Shown: one piece after another, positions 1 to 9,124 of the stretch | How positions within the stretch are numbered: the first letter of the stretch is position 1 | How the letters are laid out: the number at the start of each line of letters is the position of its first letter | Assembly: GCA_031257015.1 (NCBI GenBank) | Contig: JAIRPK010000065.1 | Location: 1-64,000, forward strand | Length of the DNA stretch: 64,000 bases | Origin: Tannerellaceae bacterium | Lineage (GTDB): Bacteria > Bacteroidota > Bacteroidia > Bacteroidales > Tannerellaceae | Reading direction: 5' to 3' | The notes under the pieces: generated by a model | Databases searched by the model: none | What the model saw: the letters and a program-made list of their open reading frames with translations, nothing else | What the model was told of the DNA's origin: nothing | Made by a program: the position numbers and the translations under genes

Positions 1-9
1 CATTCTAAA

Positions 10-153
10 AACATCAAAATCGACGTTCCCAGAGTCAATTTTGACACTAAAAGCATCAACGCCGGTTCTCCGAGTGTCAAATTCGATGCTTTGGAAGTCA
101 AATTCGACACTAAAAGAATCTATTTTGATTCTCAGAAAGTCAAATTCTTAGCC
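10..153. repeat. Decayed 21-bp palindromic tandem array (array F)
   Basis: About six to seven units of 21 bp can be laid end to end, starting near 10, 31, 52, 73, 94, 115 and 136. The best units read AGTGTCAAATTCGA or AAGTCAAATTCGACACT, so the core GTGTC-n6-GACAC is an interrupted palindrome. Units differ a lot from one another, which suggests an old array. It probably continues past the left edge, and its last unit overlaps the stop codon of the minus-strand gene that ends at 148. The flank motif TTCTCCGAGTGTCAA resembles arrays at 51.6 and 63.7 kb. Confidence 0.7.
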
Positions 154-982
154 TTTATGGATTTTATACTTGGCATAAGCAATGTTAGCAATTTTCCCGT
201 CGAGGCGTTTAAAGTTTATATCTTTCTTCTTGCCGTAAAAACAAGGACGGCCAAGATGTTCACTTTCAACCGCGTCATCAATTCCTGTAATAATTTCACT
301 GCATAATTCAATGGCTTCGTCAATTATAATTTTAGGAACTGCCAACAAACTATGACCTCCCCACATAACTTCAAAATAGGGTTGGAATTGTTTAAAACGT
401 AAAAGACTTTCCCGATATTCCTCAATTGATGTTGAGTTTGGAAGGAATAAAAGTGTATTAACATTGCAGGCATCTCCTGAAAAAATAATTCCACTGTCAC
501 TATCCAGCAATACAATTGTTCCTGTGGTGTGTCCGGGAACTTCAATAACTTCGATATTGCGTTCTCCCAAATCAAAAACAAAACCATTGTAAACGGGAAA
601 AGTTTTCATTGGCTTGGCAACAGCAAAATCACTTTCCAGAAGTACAATATTTTTCCCCGATTTTTTTTATGCCGTTTTTAACATATTCTTCCCGCAAAGT
701 TTCTTTTTCATACATGAGAGAAATGTCGTTAGGGTGAATATAACATTCATCAAAGTTAAAATTACCGCCCGTATGATCTACATGACCGTGAGTATTCACG
801 AGGGTAATAGGCAAGTCTGTTAATTCACGGCAAAAGGCGCGTAAATTTCCAACCCCTAACAGGGAGTCGATAAGGAGCGCCTTTGTTTTTCCTTCCACTA
901 AATAACACAATTCATTTCCCAGTCCAATGATAGCCATGGTATGCGGGGCGATTTCCTTAGTGGTAAAAAATTTTGAATCCAT
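148..982 (-). pseudogene. MBL-fold metallo-hydrolase, frameshifted
   Basis: This is a metallo-beta-lactamase-fold hydrolase split by a single-base frameshift. The N-terminal part (982 to about 661) carries the zinc-binding motif THGHVDHTGG. The C-terminal part (to 148) carries VPGHTTGT, FSGDA and the later metal ligand region GGHS. Removing one base from the run of eight T at 661-668 joins the halves as IKKSGKNIVLLESDFAVAKP and gives about 277 residues, normal for the family. The ATG at 982 is preferred because GGAAGGA precedes it; an upstream ATG at 1051 lacks this. It is either a recent pseudogene, a phase-variable gene or a sequencing error in the homopolymer. The substrate is unknown. Confidence 0.8.
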
Positions 983-1830
983 ATTATCCTTCCGTAATAA
1001 TTGCTTAAACATGATACATAACGCTATTACAGCATATCGCATAATTCCCATGTACCGCAGAGATACAGATGTGTTTTTTTACACGCATAGCGTCTATATA
1101 CATGCTATGGCGGAAAACTTTCATTTGTAAAAACCGTTTGACAAAGCTGAAAATAATATTATAATATCTGCGCCTTGCCTGCAAACCTTTTATTTTGAAG
1201 GAAGTTTGTCGATAACCCGCCTGTAATCTTAAATTTATCTGTCATAATCCTTGTCTTTATATAAAATATTTCTCTGCAAAAGTACATGAAATTTTTGAAT
1301 CTATAAGGAATTGAATAAGAAAACTTTCCAAAATGATTTTCCCGCAATACCCGAAGCCGTGCATACTTATTTTATAAATAAAAATAGAGCTGTGATCGCT
1401 AAATTACTCATCTCTCCTACCGATTTTTCCATTGAATCCGGCGGCTACGGCAGCGAAGTGAGCCTGCATAATTTCCCTGTTATCCGTAAGCGAATTACCG
1501 TTCAATGCCGAAAATCCCTGCTCAACGCCACTCACCGTCGACTTGCAGTGAAGAGCCTCTTCATAACGCTATGAAGAGATCGTTCATAACACTGTGAAGA
1601 GTCTCTTCATAACGTTATGAAGAGACCGTTCCGACAGATTGACCAGAAAATGTATAACCTGCAATCCGAAGTGGAAGCATTTATCAGGGAACATTTTGAA
1701 AAACGCTATAAACAAAATAAATAATCCCGCTAATTGTTAGGATTGATGGTATTAAACGCTTTGAAAATACTGCTTCATAACAATTGCTGTTTCAAATTCC
1801 CGTCAATATCTTGCGATAATTGACGAGAAT
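983..1830. other. Intergenic stretch with a short palindromic array
   Basis: No convincing gene is seen. An open frame from 1311 to 1574 resembles nothing I recognise. The stretch 1639-1725 reads as a short basic, Gln-rich peptide tail ending QNK and may be a gene remnant. The only clear structure is the 23-bp array at 1548-1638. Confidence 0.4.
1548..1638. repeat. 23-bp palindromic tandem array (array H)
   Basis: Four consecutive 23-bp units start at 1548, 1571, 1594 and 1617. The junction of the third and fourth contains the perfect 20-bp palindrome TCTTCATAACGTTATGAAGA; the other junctions are the same palindrome with one to four changes. The layout (short palindromes in direct tandem) matches the 21-bp arrays elsewhere in the window, but the sequence and the period differ. 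Confidence 0.8.
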
Positions 1831-1834
1831 TTGC

Positions 1835-1842
1835 TACCTTTG
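1835..1842 (+). promoter_or_regulatory. Bacteroidota -7 element TACCTTTG
   Basis: The sequence matches the Bacteroidota consensus TAnnTTTG. It predicts a transcription start near 1849, which favours the ATG at 1864 over the one at 1831 for the following gene. Confidence 0.5.
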
Positions 1843-1863
1843 CCGAAAATTTCATTATTAAAT

Positions 1864-2232
1864 ATGACTGCGGCATTGAACATAAAGGAATTAAGCAAGC
1901 GATTCAAACAATCCAAATTGTCGGTATGCTTGCGGCAAAATCAGGGCAATGCAAATTTTGATGTGCTTAGCAGGGGAATTATTCAGGTTAAGTCTTTTAT
2001 TTTTTCCGAACCGTTTCATTTGGAAAAAGCGATTACATACGCTGCTAAAACCGCTTATCTTGCTGCGATTGTGAAGTATGGCAAAAATGAAATTATCCGT
2101 TATGCGCCGGAATTTGTTGTAACTGATCTGCTTATTACCTCACCAATGATTACCAAACTGAACAAGTTGAAAAAGGTCAACAGGGAAGCGTTTTTCTATC
2201 TGCATCAAATTTCAGAAATGATAAAAGGGTGA
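1864..2232 (+). CDS. Small hypothetical protein, 122 aa
   Basis: I do not recognise this protein. It is basic, with no signal peptide or membrane segment. The middle (FHLEKAITYAAKTAYLAAIVKYG) and the end (KLNKLKKVNREAFFYLHQI) look helical. The start at 1864 is chosen because a TAnnTTTG promoter element lies at 1835-1842, downstream of the alternative ATG at 1831. It stands alone between the broken MBL gene and the rRNA methyltransferase, and ends in TGA. Its good promoter and protein-like composition support a real gene, but it could also be a remnant. Confidence 0.5.
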   Translation: MTAALNIKELSKRFKQSKLSVCLRQNQGNANFDVLSRGIIQVKSFIFSEPFHLEKAITYAAKTAYLAAIVKYGKNEIIRYAPEFVVTDLLITSPMITKLNKLKKVNREAFFYLHQISEMIKG

Positions 2233-2362
2233 TTTTCATAACCTCAAAATTCAATGCTTGTTTGCCTGTTTGTTCCGTCCGGAAAGTCAATACCCAAATA
2301 TTGCAACGTCTCTTTGTAGGTTATTCCGTTGTTTGTCATCTGCATAAAATGTTCATAAATAT

Positions 2363-2370
2363 TAGATTTG
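2363..2370 (+). promoter_or_regulatory. Bacteroidota -7 element TAGATTTG
   Basis: Matches TAnnTTTG, about 40 bp before the ATG of the rRNA methyltransferase gene at 2410. Confidence 0.5.
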
Positions 2371-2409
2371 TGTTCTTTGAGATTTCCGATTTGAAAAGGA
2401 ACTGCAGCC

Positions 2410-3792
2410 ATGAGCTTTCCGAATGACTTTATAATAAATATGAAATCGCTGCTGGGTGATGAGTTTGATGCCTTTCAAACAGCTATGCAGCAGACGGAAT
2501 CTCCGGCAAGTATTCGCCTAAACCGGGGAAAGACGGCGGGAATCTGTATGGATGCTGAGGCTGTCCCCTGGTGTGAAGGTGGTTATTACCTGCGCGAGCG
2601 AGCTTCATACACGTTTGATCCGGCTTTTCATGCAGGTGCATATTATGTTCAGGAAGCCTCGTCGATGTTTTTGGCGCATGTTGTCGCTTCGCTAGTTCAA
2701 GAGCCGGTCAGATGTTTAGACTTGTGTGCAGCGCCGGGGGGGAAGGCGACGCTTTTGTGCGACATGCTGCCTGATGGGAGTTTGTTGGTATGTAATGAAG
2801 CAATTCGGAGTCGTTGTACGGTTTTAGTCGAAAATATAATTAAGTGGGGCAGTCCGTCTACTTTTGTTTGCAATAATGACCCGTCGGAGCTTGGACGATT
2901 AGTAGATTTTTTTGATGTAATTGTAGCCGACCTTCCCTGTTCAGGCGAAGGCATGTTCCGAAAAGATCCTCAAAGTGCGAAGGAATGGAGCACTGAGCAT
3001 ATTAAATTTTGTGCCTCCCGTCAACGCCGAATTATCTGTGATGTATGGAACGCTCTTCGTCCAGGTGGCATACTTATTTACAGTACATGCACATATAATG
3101 TTGAAGAAAATGAGAACAATATCCGCTATATATCGGAAAATTTGCACGCCGAACCGTTAAACATTCGCATACCGGCAGAGTGGGGCATCGCAGGAGGAAT
3201 TACAGTCGATACTCCTTCTTGTCGCTTCTTTCCGCATAAGGTAAAAGGTGAAGGTTTCTTCCTCGCAGCTTTACGTAAATCCGGTAACGTCGATGCTGCA
3301 TCTTTCGTTAGAAAGGATAAATGTCGAGGGAAAACGGTTTACCAACAAGCTGCCTGGCTTCGATGCAGTGAACGCTTTAGATTGGAAACAGAAGGAAAAT
3401 TTCTAAAGGCGTATACGCTTAAACATTATAATGATTGTATGTATTTAGCAGATAAGTTGCGCATGGTTTATGCGGGCATTCTTTTGGGGGAGCAGAAGGG
3501 GAGGGATTTTGTTCCTGCTCATGCGTTAGCAATGAGCGTAATGCTTGATGTTGAACGATTTCCCGTTATTGACGTGGATTGGGAGACGGCAATCAGCTAT
3601 TTGCGAAAGGATGTGATTTTGCCGGTTGGCGCGGCAAAGTGTTATGCTTTGCTGATGTACAAAGGGCTGGTGCTTGGATTTGTAAAGCAATTGGGTGAAA
3701 GATCTAATAATCTATATCCGTCGGAGTGGCGCATCAGGAGCCAAAAGAAAGTGGAAAGCCAACAAATATTTCCGCTTTTAACTGTTCGTTAG
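2410..3792 (+). CDS. RsmF/NOL1-NOP2-sun family rRNA m5C methyltransferase
   Basis: SAM-dependent RNA cytosine-C5 methyltransferase of the RsmB/RsmF family, 460 aa, expected to modify 16S rRNA. The SAM-binding motif DLCAAPGGKA is at residues 104-113. The two family cysteines are visible: C177 in ADLPCSGEGMF (catalytic loop IV) and C227 in YSTCTYNVEENE (motif VI). The N-terminal IRLNRGKT region and the C-terminal extension (from about residue 300) fit the RsmF type with an RNA-binding tail. The gene is monocistronic with its own promoter and converges with the broken MFS gene downstream. Which cytosine it methylates is not shown by the sequence. Confidence 0.9.
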   Translation: MSFPNDFIINMKSLLGDEFDAFQTAMQQTESPASIRLNRGKTAGICMDAEAVPWCEGGYYLRERASYTFDPAFHAGAYYVQEASSMFLAHVVASLVQEPVRCLDLCAAPGGKATLLCDMLPDGSLLVCNEAIRSRCTVLVENIIKWGSPSTFVCNNDPSELGRLVDFFDVIVADLPCSGEGMFRKDPQSAKEWSTEHIKFCASRQRRIICDVWNALRPGGILIYSTCTYNVEENENNIRYISENLHAEPLNIRIPAEWGIAGGITVDTPSCRFFPHKVKGEGFFLAALRKSGNVDAASFVRKDKCRGKTVYQQAAWLRCSERFRLETEGKFLKAYTLKHYNDCMYLADKLRMVYAGILLGEQKGRDFVPAHALAMSVMLDVERFPVIDVDWETAISYLRKDVILPVGAAKCYALLMYKGLVLGFVKQLGERSNNLYPSEWRIRSQKKVESQQIFPLLTVR

Positions 3793-4827
3793 CTATATTC
3801 TGCTTTTTTGTTGGGGAGGAAGGCTGCGATGAAGCCAAGGAGAGGCATGTAGGCGCATGTGTTGTAAACGGCTTCGATTCCGTATTGGTCTGTAAGATGT
3901 CCTAGAACGGCGGAGGCTATGCCTGCGATGCCGAAGGCAAATCCATAAAATAGACCGGAGATGAGGCCTCACTTGTAGGGAAGCAATTCTTGGGCATAGA
4001 CGATAATGGCTGGAAAGGTGGAGGCAATGATTTGTCCTGTGAGGAAGGTAAGAACGATGGTGAAGGTCAGGCTGGCATGGGCCATGAGCAGGGCAAATGA
4101 AGATGAACCAAGAATGGATGCCCAGATGACGTATTTGCGTCCGATGCGCTCTCCGACTGGGCCGCCGATGAGGGCGCCTGCGACGGTGGAGACGATAAAG
4201 CCGAACAGTATGATTGGGGAGGTCTTGATGATTACGCCGAATTTTTCAATAAGGAAGAAGGCGTAGAAGTTGCTAAGGCTTGCGGTATATATGTATTTTG
4301 AGAATATGAGGAGCAGGAGAATAATGCTGGCGAAGGTGTTGTTTGTACTAGTGACTTATGGGGATGACGGCTGTCAGGGCGACAAGGGCAAGGAGGGAAA
4401 ATTTAACTAGGTTGTGGCGGCCGTGTGTGGCTATTCGGAGGGCAATGATAAGTGGGCTGAGAGAACTGCCTATGTTGCCGACAAACTGGGAAAGGTATTG
4501 CGCGAAACCGCGGCGGTCTCATGCGGTCATGGAGGTGAGCCGGGATGCTTCAGGATGGAGAATGGAGGAACTGAGGCCGATGAGAAAGACGGCAAGGAAG
4601 ATGAGAGGGAGAGTATTGGCATAGGCGAGGACTAGGAGACCGCAGAGGGGTTGGAAGATGGCGGCGGCAATCTGGTAAAAGAGTGTCATGGTTCCTATTT
4701 GGCAAGGTGAGAGGAGGTCGTGCCTTGGTATTGGATAGAAGAGGGCTGTTAGTATGGACTGGAGAGCATCGTTCATGCAGTGGGCGATAAGAATGGGTAG
4801 AATGGTTGAGGAGGTGACGGACTTCAT
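3793..4827 (-). pseudogene. MFS transporter (fosmidomycin-resistance Fsr-like), inactivated
   Basis: A major facilitator permease whose frame is broken at three places. The N-terminal part (4827-4519) reads AHCMNDALQSILTALFYPI and ends at a TGA (4521-4519) just before DRRGFAQ, where the family normally has glycine. Translation resumes as QFVGNIGSSLSPLIIALR. A frameshift near 4340-4360 follows, then the C-terminal half reads FLIEKFGVIIKTSPIILFG and GGPVGERIGRKYVIWASI. A second TGA at 3971-3969 interrupts LLPYK/GLISGLFYG. Summed, the parts cover a normal 12-helix Fsr-like permease. It is the last cistron of the 9.7-4.8 kb operon, 24 bp after the MutS homologue. Confidence 0.85.
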
Positions 4828-4851
4828 AGATTGGAATCGGATGGCGCTTTT

Positions 4852-6642
4852 TTAGAGGGTTATACCCATTTGCTGCATGAGGAAGGTGGCGTTCATGTTC
4901 TCGGCAACTCCCTGACGGAGGAGGTAGGTGAAAGAGAGATGGTTGTCGATAATGTCTGCTTCAAAGCAGTAGTTTTGGATGTTTTCCGGGAGTTTTTGTT
5001 GAAGGGTGGCGAGGGCAAGGTCGTGGGTAGCGATTATGCCGGAGGCGTTGAGGGAAATGAGTTGGTTGACAAGGGCAAAACTGCCTTTTTGTTTGTCTAT
5101 GGAGTTTGTGCCTTTCAGAATTTCGTCGAGGATGATGAATAGTTCATGGCCTTGGCGCAGGAGGTCGATGATTTTTTTCAATCTTTTTAGTTCGGCAAAG
5201 AAATAAGATTCGTTGCCAGCGAGGGAGTCGGATGTGCGGAGGCTTGTTGCCAGTATGCTGGGATAGAAGACCATTGATTGGGCGCATACGGGAGCGCCTG
5301 TGCTGGCGAGAAGGATGTTTATGCCGATTGTACGGAGGTAGGTGCTTTTTCCTGCCATGTTGGCGCCTGTGATGATGATAAATGTTGGGCAGTGCGCTAT
5401 GTTTATATCGTTTCGGACGCAGGAATCGCAAGGGATGAGCGGATGTCCCATTTTCTGTGCTGAAAGTCGAAATTCATCTGCTATTTGTGGATATGTATAG
5501 TCGGGGTGATTGAATGAAAAACCGGCGAGGGAGGCGAGTGCGTCGAAATGGGCTAAGGCTTTGAACCATTCAGCTGATTGTATTCCGTAGTTTCTGTTCC
5601 ATTGTTCGATGGCGATGGATGCTCGGATGTCACGAAGGGTGAAGATGTTGAGTAATGCACCGGTGATTGTTGCTCTTTGGTCAAGGATTCCGATGTAGGA
5701 GGATAATTTGCGGATTGCTTGAGATGCAGCTGTTCCGTGGATAGACAGGTTGGAGCGGAGGGTTGAGAGGATATGCGTTTCAAAGGGAGTGGCTTCGATT
5801 ATTTTCATCAGACTGGAGTAGGCTGTGAAAATTTTCTCCATATTGTTAACTGTACGGTGAAGTTTGTTGATTTTTTTTATCCTGCAATTGGCTATAATGG
5901 CGCTAAGGAAAAAGATATAGCCAGTGACTGTCGGAGGGATTAAAGATGTTGCGGTTCCGATAAAGATTGCTATCCAGCCGGCTGGAATAATCTTCGAGGC
6001 TAATGCCCAGAATTTATTTCCGAAGGCTGTGGGGATGAGTTGTTCAAGGCCGGTGGGTGCGCGATTTTCTTCTTCTTTCTGGAGCATGATGTGTCCTTCA
6101 ACATAGAAGTGTTGCCGCAATGGCGTTAGGTTGGAGAGTTCGTTAATGGAGGCTTGGCGTTGGAGGATGTCGGTCTTGTTTGTTAATGGTTGGGTGAGAT
6201 AGCTGGCTAGTTGTTCCTTTCCAAGTATAGTTGTTGTTCTGTTGATTGACTGGAAGAGAGAGTGTGTACCGAATATGTCAAGGTCGTGGCTGAAGGCGTG
6301 TTCGCTGTCGATGTATTCAGAGGCGCCGTCGAAGGAGGAAAAATTGCAGGCCAGGCTTTTGATTTCGTTGTTGCAGAGTTGTTCGAGAGTTTCGTTGTAT
6401 GTTTTCTTTTTGGCTAGTTTTTCGTGGTATATCATTAGTATTGTGAAAGTGATGGCGGCAGCTAAACTTATTTCGCCGAGTATTAGAAGGCCGTGTTCCC
6501 AAAACATCCAAAGAGCGGCGATGGCAGCCAGGACTATTAAGAGGCGAATAGTACCCAGCGCATGTATTTTTTTTCGTAAGTGAATTATTTGTCGGCGGCA
6601 GTCGCTGATGTTTTTGTTATAAAAGGCAAAAACTTCTTCCAT
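4852..6642 (-). CDS. MutS-family ATPase with N-terminal membrane segments
   Basis: MutS homologue, 596 aa. The C-terminal ATPase domain is complete: Walker A ITGANMAGKSTYLRTIG near residue 420, a SYFFAELKRLKKI signature helix, and Walker B LFIILDEILKGTNS followed by an ATHD switch. The middle corresponds to the MutS core (domain III). The mismatch-recognition domain I is absent. Instead the N-terminus has a hydrophobic hairpin (about residues 30-72) and another hydrophobic stretch near residues 215-250. It is therefore probably a membrane-associated MutS paralogue, not the mismatch-repair MutS. It sits 3 bp after apbE in an operon. The role of this subfamily is not established. Confidence 0.85.
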   Translation of the reverse strand: MEEVFAFYNKNISDCRRQIIHLRKKIHALGTIRLLIVLAAIAALWMFWEHGLLILGEISLAAAITFTILMIYHEKLAKKKTYNETLEQLCNNEIKSLACNFSSFDGASEYIDSEHAFSHDLDIFGTHSLFQSINRTTTILGKEQLASYLTQPLTNKTDILQRQASINELSNLTPLRQHFYVEGHIMLQKEEENRAPTGLEQLIPTAFGNKFWALASKIIPAGWIAIFIGTATSLIPPTVTGYIFFLSAIIANCRIKKINKLHRTVNNMEKIFTAYSSLMKIIEATPFETHILSTLRSNLSIHGTAASQAIRKLSSYIGILDQRATITGALLNIFTLRDIRASIAIEQWNRNYGIQSAEWFKALAHFDALASLAGFSFNHPDYTYPQIADEFRLSAQKMGHPLIPCDSCVRNDINIAHCPTFIIITGANMAGKSTYLRTIGINILLASTGAPVCAQSMVFYPSILATSLRTSDSLAGNESYFFAELKRLKKIIDLLRQGHELFIILDEILKGTNSIDKQKGSFALVNQLISLNASGIIATHDLALATLQQKLPENIQNYCFEADIIDNHLSFTYLLRQGVAENMNATFLMQQMGITL

Positions 6643-6645
6643 CGC

Positions 6646-7653
6646 TTAATGTTTGCTCATATAGGAGCGGATGTTGTTCGAGCAGGCTGTTTTATATTGG
6701 CCACGGTCGTCTGTATAGATTAAAAAGTAGTCTATGGATGGGATTCTGGAGGCTGTTTCGATGGCTTTTTCTGCGCCCATGACCATGAATGCGGTAGCGT
6801 ATCCGTCTGCGGTCATGCAGTCTGTGGTTATTATGGTTGCGCTTAATATGTTTTGTGCGGCGGGGTACCCTGTTGATGGATTAATCGTATGAGCATAGCG
6901 TTTGCCGTCTTTTTCGTAGAAGTTGCGATAATCGCCGGAGGTTGCAAGGCCGCATTGTTTGCATGGGGAGAAGATTTCCTCTATTCCGTCGTTGCTGCCT
7001 ATTGCAGCATTGTCGATTGGTTTGTTTATGCCTATGCGCCAGCAGTTGCCGGCTTGGTTTATTCCTTTCATGGTTACTTCGCCGCCTATCTCGACCATGT
7101 AATTTTCTACGCCGTTGCGTTCGAGGAGACTGGCAATAACATCACTGGCGTATCCTTTGGCTATGGCGGAAAAGTTGAGCATGATTCGAGGATCATCTTT
7201 TATGACGGTGCGTCCGTTAAGATGTATTTTTTGCCAGCCGACGAAGGTTTTTATGCTGTCTATCATGGCTGGCGTTACGCTGTCCATTTTATTGAAGCCG
7301 AAGCCCCAGAGGTTGACGAGGGGGGCGACGGTTGCATCAAAGGCTCCTTGGGTTTGAGCTGAAATTTCTTGAGAACTGTTAAAAACAGTGATGAACAAAT
7401 CGTCAGCATCGACGGGTTCGTTTTTGTTTATTTTGGAAATAATGGAATTAGGATTAAATGGGTTGAGGGAAAGGTTGAATGTTTTAAACTCTGCTTCGAT
7501 TGAATCGGTTAGTGGAGTGTTTGCTTCGTATTTAATCGTATATAAAGTGTGGAAAATCGAGCCTCTTTCTTCAAAATATTGTTTCCTGTCTTTACAGGCG
7601 CTGAAAAGGAGGAGGCAAATGGCGAGAGGGAATATAATGTTAAACTTTTTCAT
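6646..7653 (-). CDS. apbE: ApbE family FAD:protein FMN transferase, lipoprotein
   Basis: Periplasmic flavin transferase, 335 aa, that attaches FMN to a Thr of target proteins such as NqrB/NqrC and RnfG. The N-terminus is a lipoprotein signal with lipobox LFSAC. Family motifs are visible: VAPLVNLWGFG, FSAIAKGYASDVIASLLERNG, YMVEIGGEV, the HTINPSTGYPA block, and TADGYATAFMVMGAEKA. It lies between the nitroreductase gene (4 bp gap) and the MutS homologue, so it is co-transcribed with them. The target flavoprotein is not in this window. Confidence 0.93.
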   Translation of the reverse strand: MKKFNIIFPLAICLLLFSACKDRKQYFEERGSIFHTLYTIKYEANTPLTDSIEAEFKTFNLSLNPFNPNSIISKINKNEPVDADDLFITVFNSSQEISAQTQGAFDATVAPLVNLWGFGFNKMDSVTPAMIDSIKTFVGWQKIHLNGRTVIKDDPRIMLNFSAIAKGYASDVIASLLERNGVENYMVEIGGEVTMKGINQAGNCWRIGINKPIDNAAIGSNDGIEEIFSPCKQCGLATSGDYRNFYEKDGKRYAHTINPSTGYPAAQNILSATIITTDCMTADGYATAFMVMGAEKAIETASRIPSIDYFLIYTDDRGQYKTACSNNIRSYMSKH

Positions 7654-7657
7654 GGTC

Positions 7658-8176
7658 TTATAGCCGGATTAATATCTCCTCCATTGCTTTGCGTTTCTTG
7701 GGGGTTGTTTCAAACAAGGTGGCTTCGGAAGGGTAGCCGATGGAAATTATTATGAGTGGTTCTATATTGTCGGGGAGGTTGAGGGAGGATTTTATAAGTG
7801 GGGCGTTAAAGTGACAAATGATGCAGGTTCCGAGCTTGACTTCCGTGGCCGCCAAACATATTTGAGCGCAGGCAATTCCGGCATCTATGTCTATATGGTC
7901 TTTGCCGTCAGAAGGGCGTTTCCATGATTGAGTGTGGTCGCCGCATATTATTATGAACAATGGGGCGGTTTTAGCCCATTCTCGCGGATAGGATTCTATT
8001 ATTTTGCGGATTGTGTCGCTGCCTTGGGCTAGAATGAAGCGCCATGGTTGGTTGTTACATGCGGATGGGGATAAGCGGGCAGCCTCAAGGATATAGTTGA
8101 TCTTGGATTCTTCAACGGGAGATTTGGAATAATTGCGAATTGAGCAACGTTTGCGAATAATGTCTAACAGGTTCAT
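7658..8176 (-). CDS. Nitroreductase family FMN-dependent oxidoreductase
   Basis: Short nitroreductase, 172 aa, expected to be an FMN-binding homodimer using NAD(P)H. The FMN-phosphate motif RKRCSIRNY is at residues 9-17 and the second FMN loop SPSACNNQPWRF near residues 37-48. The C-terminal IISIGYPSE is also typical. The start codon overlaps the stop of the glycosyltransferase gene by four bases, which indicates translational coupling. Its natural substrate cannot be told from sequence. Confidence 0.9.
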   Translation of the reverse strand: MNLLDIIRKRCSIRNYSKSPVEESKINYILEAARLSPSACNNQPWRFILAQGSDTIRKIIESYPREWAKTAPLFIIICGDHTQSWKRPSDGKDHIDIDAGIACAQICLAATEVKLGTCIICHFNAPLIKSSLNLPDNIEPLIIISIGYPSEATLFETTPKKRKAMEEILIRL

Positions 8177-9120
8177 AATTCAGATTCGATTTGATAGTTG
8201 TTGCGTCGGGGGGAATTTCTGGATATTAGTTCTCCTAGGAAGCCGGCGAGGAAAAGCTGGGTGCCGAGAATCATTCCCGCAAGCGAGATATAGAAAAATG
8301 GTGAATTAGCTACCAAAGGGCGCAAGTCGCCAACGAGAATAGAGACTAGCTTCATGCTCAATACATATAATAAGGCAACAAATCCGATAAGAAACATCAC
8401 GCTCCCCAACAAGCCAAAGAAGTGCATGGGCTTTTTTCCAAATTGGGAGGCGAACCACAGGGTTATCAAGTCTAAATAGCCGTTTACAAACCTGTTTAGA
8501 CCGAATTTTGTTTGGCCGTACTTTCTTGCCTGATGTATTACGACCTTTTCGCCGATTTTGTTGAAGCCGGCTATTTTAGCCAAGTAGGGTATGTAGCGGT
8601 GCATATCGTTATATATTTCTATGTTTTTGACGACAATGCTTTTATATGCCTTTAAACCGCAGTTGAAATCATGGAGGTGGACGCCGGAGAATTTCCTGGC
8701 CGTTGCGTTAAACAGTTTTGTGGGCAGGGTTTTGGATATGGGATCGTAGCGTTTCTTTTTCCAGCCGGATACGAGGTCGTAGTCTTCCTCGGTTATCATG
8801 CGGAAGAGGGCGGGTATTTCTTCGGGGCTGTCCTGGAGGTCGGCGTCCATTGTGATAACGACTTTTCCAAGGGCACGCTGGAATCCGCAGTGAAGGGCGG
8901 GTGATTTGCCGTAGTTGCGGCGGAATTTTATGCCGCGGACGTTGGGCGATGTTTTTTGGAGTTCTTCAATTATTTCCCACGAGTTGTCCGTGCTGCCGTC
9001 GCTGATGAAAATGATTTCGTATGTGTAGTTTTCCTTGCTCATCGTTTTGATAATCCATTCGTGGAGTTCGGGCAATGATTCTGCCTCATTGTATAATGGG
9101 ATGACTATTGATATGTCCAT
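8173..9120 (-). CDS. Glycosyltransferase family 2, polyprenyl-phosphate sugar synthase type
   Basis: Membrane GT2 enzyme, 315 aa, of the dolichol-phosphate-mannose synthase/ArnC type, which transfers a sugar from a nucleotide to polyprenyl phosphate. The GT-A fold begins SIVIPLYNEAESLPEL; the metal-binding DADLQDSPEEI is near residue 93; DFNCGLKAYK follows. Two C-terminal membrane helices (about residues 232-255 and 268-292) anchor it. It follows the DUF4199 gene by 4 bp, a conserved Bacteroidales pairing, and overlaps the nitroreductase start. Confidence 0.92.
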   Translation of the reverse strand: MDISIVIPLYNEAESLPELHEWIIKTMSKENYTYEIIFISDGSTDNSWEIIEELQKTSPNVRGIKFRRNYGKSPALHCGFQRALGKVVITMDADLQDSPEEIPALFRMITEEDYDLVSGWKKKRYDPISKTLPTKLFNATARKFSGVHLHDFNCGLKAYKSIVVKNIEIYNDMHRYIPYLAKIAGFNKIGEKVVIHQARKYGQTKFGLNRFVNGYLDLITLWFASQFGKKPMHFFGLLGSVMFLIGFVALLYVLSMKLVSILVGDLRPLVANSPFFYISLAGMILGTQLFLAGFLGELISRNSPRRNNYQIESEL

Positions 9121-9124
9121 GAAC

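Noticed and set aside
3793..4827. TGA read as glycine (genetic code change), since one in-frame TGA in the MFS gene falls where Gly is expected
   Set aside because: TGA is used as an ordinary stop by intact genes (for example those ending at 2232 and 34532), and the MFS gene also has a frameshift, so it is a pseudogene.
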